Positions 61,601-64,000 of a stretch of DNA of 64,000 bases are shown here, in pieces. Position 1 is the stretch's first letter, and each line of letters begins with the position of its first letter. The stretch is from NCBI RefSeq assembly GCF_037038585.1, contig NC_092521.1:69306898-69370897 (forward strand), given 5' to 3'. The stretch comes from Patagioenas fasciata. Taxonomy: Eukaryota > Chordata > Aves > Columbiformes > Columbidae. The position numbers were made by a program, and so were the translations under genes. The notes below the pieces were generated by a model. It was not told where the DNA came from. It saw only the letters and a list, made by a program, of their open reading frames with translations, and searched no databases.

Positions 61601-62328
61601 AAATACCTTCTGAAAGACTTATTGGCAATTCCTTAAAATCACTGCTAAGTGATAACATTTCCCAGCCCTCAGAAAGTTGGTAGAGACTTTGGCATGGACC
61701 CAAATAAAGTCAGGACTGTGTTCAACTTCTCAGTTTCACGGAGTATCCATGTAAAGTTTGATTATTTAACTCTGAATACAGATTCATATGCCAAAGTGCA
61801 TACTGAAATAACTCCCAATAATCATTGTTACACTGAAGCTACAAAGTGATTGTTGATTCAACTGAGAATCAACCAAACCAGGCAAAAAGAATCAGATATT
61901 CAGCTTTCACTTGCTCAAAATGATACCACCACTCACTGTCACCACCACAAGCCACTACAAATATTCAGCAGATTCGGTCTGTGGCCGTTTCCGTGGCAAA
62001 ATGCCAAGTTATGTATTAAGGCAGCCTCTTAACTCTGTAATGCATGTACTATCATCCTACCCAAATCAGATGGAAGAAAAACATGACTGGCAATTCTCAT
62101 TTCAGTGTTTCAGTCTTTGAGCATCTACTACAGGAAAGGAATTACAGGGATTTCTGAAGTTAACTTCAAAGTGAGTCATTGAAGACCAACAGCCAGGGCT
62201 TGGGAAAAAAATTATTTTAAATTTCTTATTCAACAAAAGGGACTTATTTTAAAAGACCCGGACAATATCCTGGGATTATCATATTTCAGCTGAACGACTG
62301 AAAATATAAAATTAAGTGCATGTTTTTC
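55641..62328. other. Unique AT-rich DNA, no supported gene
   Basis: About 6.7 kb with no recognisable gene or mobile element. A 12-bp tandem duplication (TTCTTAGTAACG/TTCTTAGTAAGC) lies at 59286-59309. A minus-strand frame of 96 codons (60984-61274) follows a pyrimidine-rich tract but cannot be named. Confidence 0.55.
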
Positions 62329-62342
62329 TTTTTTTTTTTTTT
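62329..62342 (+). repeat. T14 homopolymer
   Basis: Fourteen consecutive T. Confidence 0.95.
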
Positions 62343-63520
62343 ATTACCTTGTTCTTCTCTGATAAAAGAAAGAAACACATTGAAAAGAAAGAAGAGTGAA
62401 CAAAAGCCATAATCATTATTACTAATTGAAAAAATGAAGAATTTTAAGGATCTGCAAATTTAAAACAAGTACATGAGAATGCACTGCAAATCCAACTTAC
62501 CATGACTAAAAAATTCATCATCTAGTTCCATACTGATAATATACAGTGACTGTAATTAAACCTGACGTTGGCTAGAACCCCACATGTTGAAAAAATGACT
62601 GGCAACATGATACATTTGAAATGCCAGGCTGTGAGCACTATTACTGTCTGCTGGTTATTCTTCCATATCCATCTAAAATAGTTTCATCTATAAGCTTAAG
62701 CCTTCCAGACTACATATTCATAACCTTTAAAAAACTCGTTGCTCTAAAAGCAGTTTCTCCAAAGCCCCTGCTTCACCACAAAGGAAGATGTGAGGGTTGT
62801 ATGTCTCGTGTCTGAGATGCCTAGGATCAGTAAAATCATAGCTTTTCATCCTAACAGCTTGCTACAGATGAAATAGATCACATATAGCCTGCCCGTGTGT
62901 GAGTACATCCACCTGTATTTAAAACTGCATTTCTTACTTGTTCTGCAACGTTCTTCTTTAGAGGATTATGTCAATATATCTGGCAAAATTTCCCCTCCTT
63001 CCCACTGTTTTGCAGTATGCTATGAAACTGTTACCTACTGTCCATCTGTAAGGCGGCTGAATTTGAGCAAACTTGTAAGCACGGATTGAGCAATGTAAAG
63101 CAATGAGTGTGCCAGAAATTTGCAAAATAGCTGATATTATTCTGCATTTTCATTTACTGAGCCACATGATCCTATTTCAGCCTGTAGAAGAGCTTAAACA
63201 ATGACAACTATGAGTAATATGCTATTCCTTACTTCTTCATACTGCTGATCCTCCACATTTACTTCGCTCTTCTGATCTGATTGAGAACATCTCCAAGTCA
63301 AATCTTCTGTTGCCTTCTACCAAAGATAAAATTATATTTTTTTCCTACATGTCATCTATCTTCAGCTAGCTATGCACAATGCTAGAGCTCTGTTATGAAG
63401 CTGAAAAGCCCTACAGACAAAAGACAGACCAGGAACTGTAATTCATGAGCTGAGTGAAGCAAATGTAAATATTTCAGACAGAAGTTACCAAGACATGCTT
63501 AAACCTCAACTCTGAAAAAG
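62343..63520. other. Unique AT-rich DNA, no gene
   Basis: Nothing recognised. Confidence 0.55.
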
Positions 63521-63558
63521 TTGTTTTTTTTTTTTTGTTTTGTTTTGGTTTGTTTTTC
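63521..63558 (+). repeat. T/G-rich simple repeat
   Basis: A T run followed by GTTTTG and GGTTTG units, ending TTTTTCAG|G. Same composition as 45863-45943. Confidence 0.9.
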
Positions 63559-64000
63559 AGGTACAATGGACAGAGAAAGAACTTCTCTGTGACTACGAGG
63601 GACACTGAATAAATTGCAGATGGCACTGCATGCAAAGGAACTAATCTTGCAACAACAGGAGTCATTTTCTGTAAAATAAAACAAAAGCAATCCTACTACA
63701 ATTTTAATAAAACAGGTTGCTGCATGAGGTTTTGTCTGGTACAGGTTATTCTTCTATAACCTCCTACAAGTATGACCCAATCAAAACCCACCTGAAAATA
63801 TCAACTTTCTACCATGCATGCAAAACTGCTCAAGGCCACATTATTAATTACTAACACCTAATGCCATTAGAAGTATCCAGGTTTTCATAACATTATCTGG
63901 ATATTGTAGGTCATTATAGGTAACAACTTAATCCAGATACTTTATCAGAGAACAAAATGGTGTTAGAGATCAAATTATTCCCAGGGAATATTTTTGCCTG
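63559..64000. other. Unique AT-rich DNA to the window end
   Basis: Overlapping minus-strand frames at 63474-63690 are low-complexity because of the neighbouring T/G tract. Nothing recognised. Confidence 0.5.

Noticed and set aside
1..64000. CRISPR arrays, operons, bacterial promoters or riboswitches
   Set aside because: The window is vertebrate DNA; no regularly spaced repeats or operon structure exist.

Overview
The window looks like gene-poor bird (avian) genomic DNA. No protein-coding gene, tRNA or rRNA can be supported. The evidence for a bird is four chicken-repeat-1 (CR1) LINE fragments, two of them ending in the ATTCTRTG-type tail of avian CR1; an avian ERVL-type solo LTR starting TGTCGTGGTTTAACC; and several very old repeats I know from turtles, crocodilians and birds. 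The DNA is AT-rich and CpG-poor, except in a few repeats. Open reading frames are short (137 codons for the longest with a true ATG that avoids simple sequence; one of 177 codons runs through a T/G tract) and fall randomly on both strands.

Layout. 0-9 kb: unique AT-rich DNA with a complete 191-bp hAT-type miniature transposon (630-820, 8-bp target duplication), a 20-bp perfect palindrome (5223-5242), a three-copy minisatellite (6993-7063) and an old hairpin-like repeat (8989-9183). 9-15 kb: A/C-rich tracts and the best preserved CR1 3' end (10907-11415). 15-21 kb: two very old amniote repeats, a stretch richer in GC (about 16.6-17.6 kb), and a possible minus-strand exon at 18.4 kb. 21-25 kb: two more CR1 remnants, one keeping a recognisable reverse-transcriptase motif, then a possible conserved regulatory block (24.5-25.1 kb). 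25-34 kb: mostly unique sequence, then two CR1 copies of different age next to each other (32837-33865). 34-39.6 kb: a 58-bp perfect AT palindrome and a dense cluster of transcription-factor motifs at 36.5 kb. 39.6-40.8 kb: an antisense solo LTR split by a second antisense solo LTR, both with recognisable target duplications. 40.8-64 kb: mostly unique AT-rich DNA with simple repeats, short tandem duplications and two further motif clusters (41.4 and 55.6 kb).

Interpretation: intergenic or intronic DNA of a gene desert. The solid content is mobile-element history. The most speculative content is a handful of possible enhancers and two unconfirmed minus-strand exons. I found no convincing new biological system; the nested LTR pair and the intact hAT miniature element are the clearest structures.
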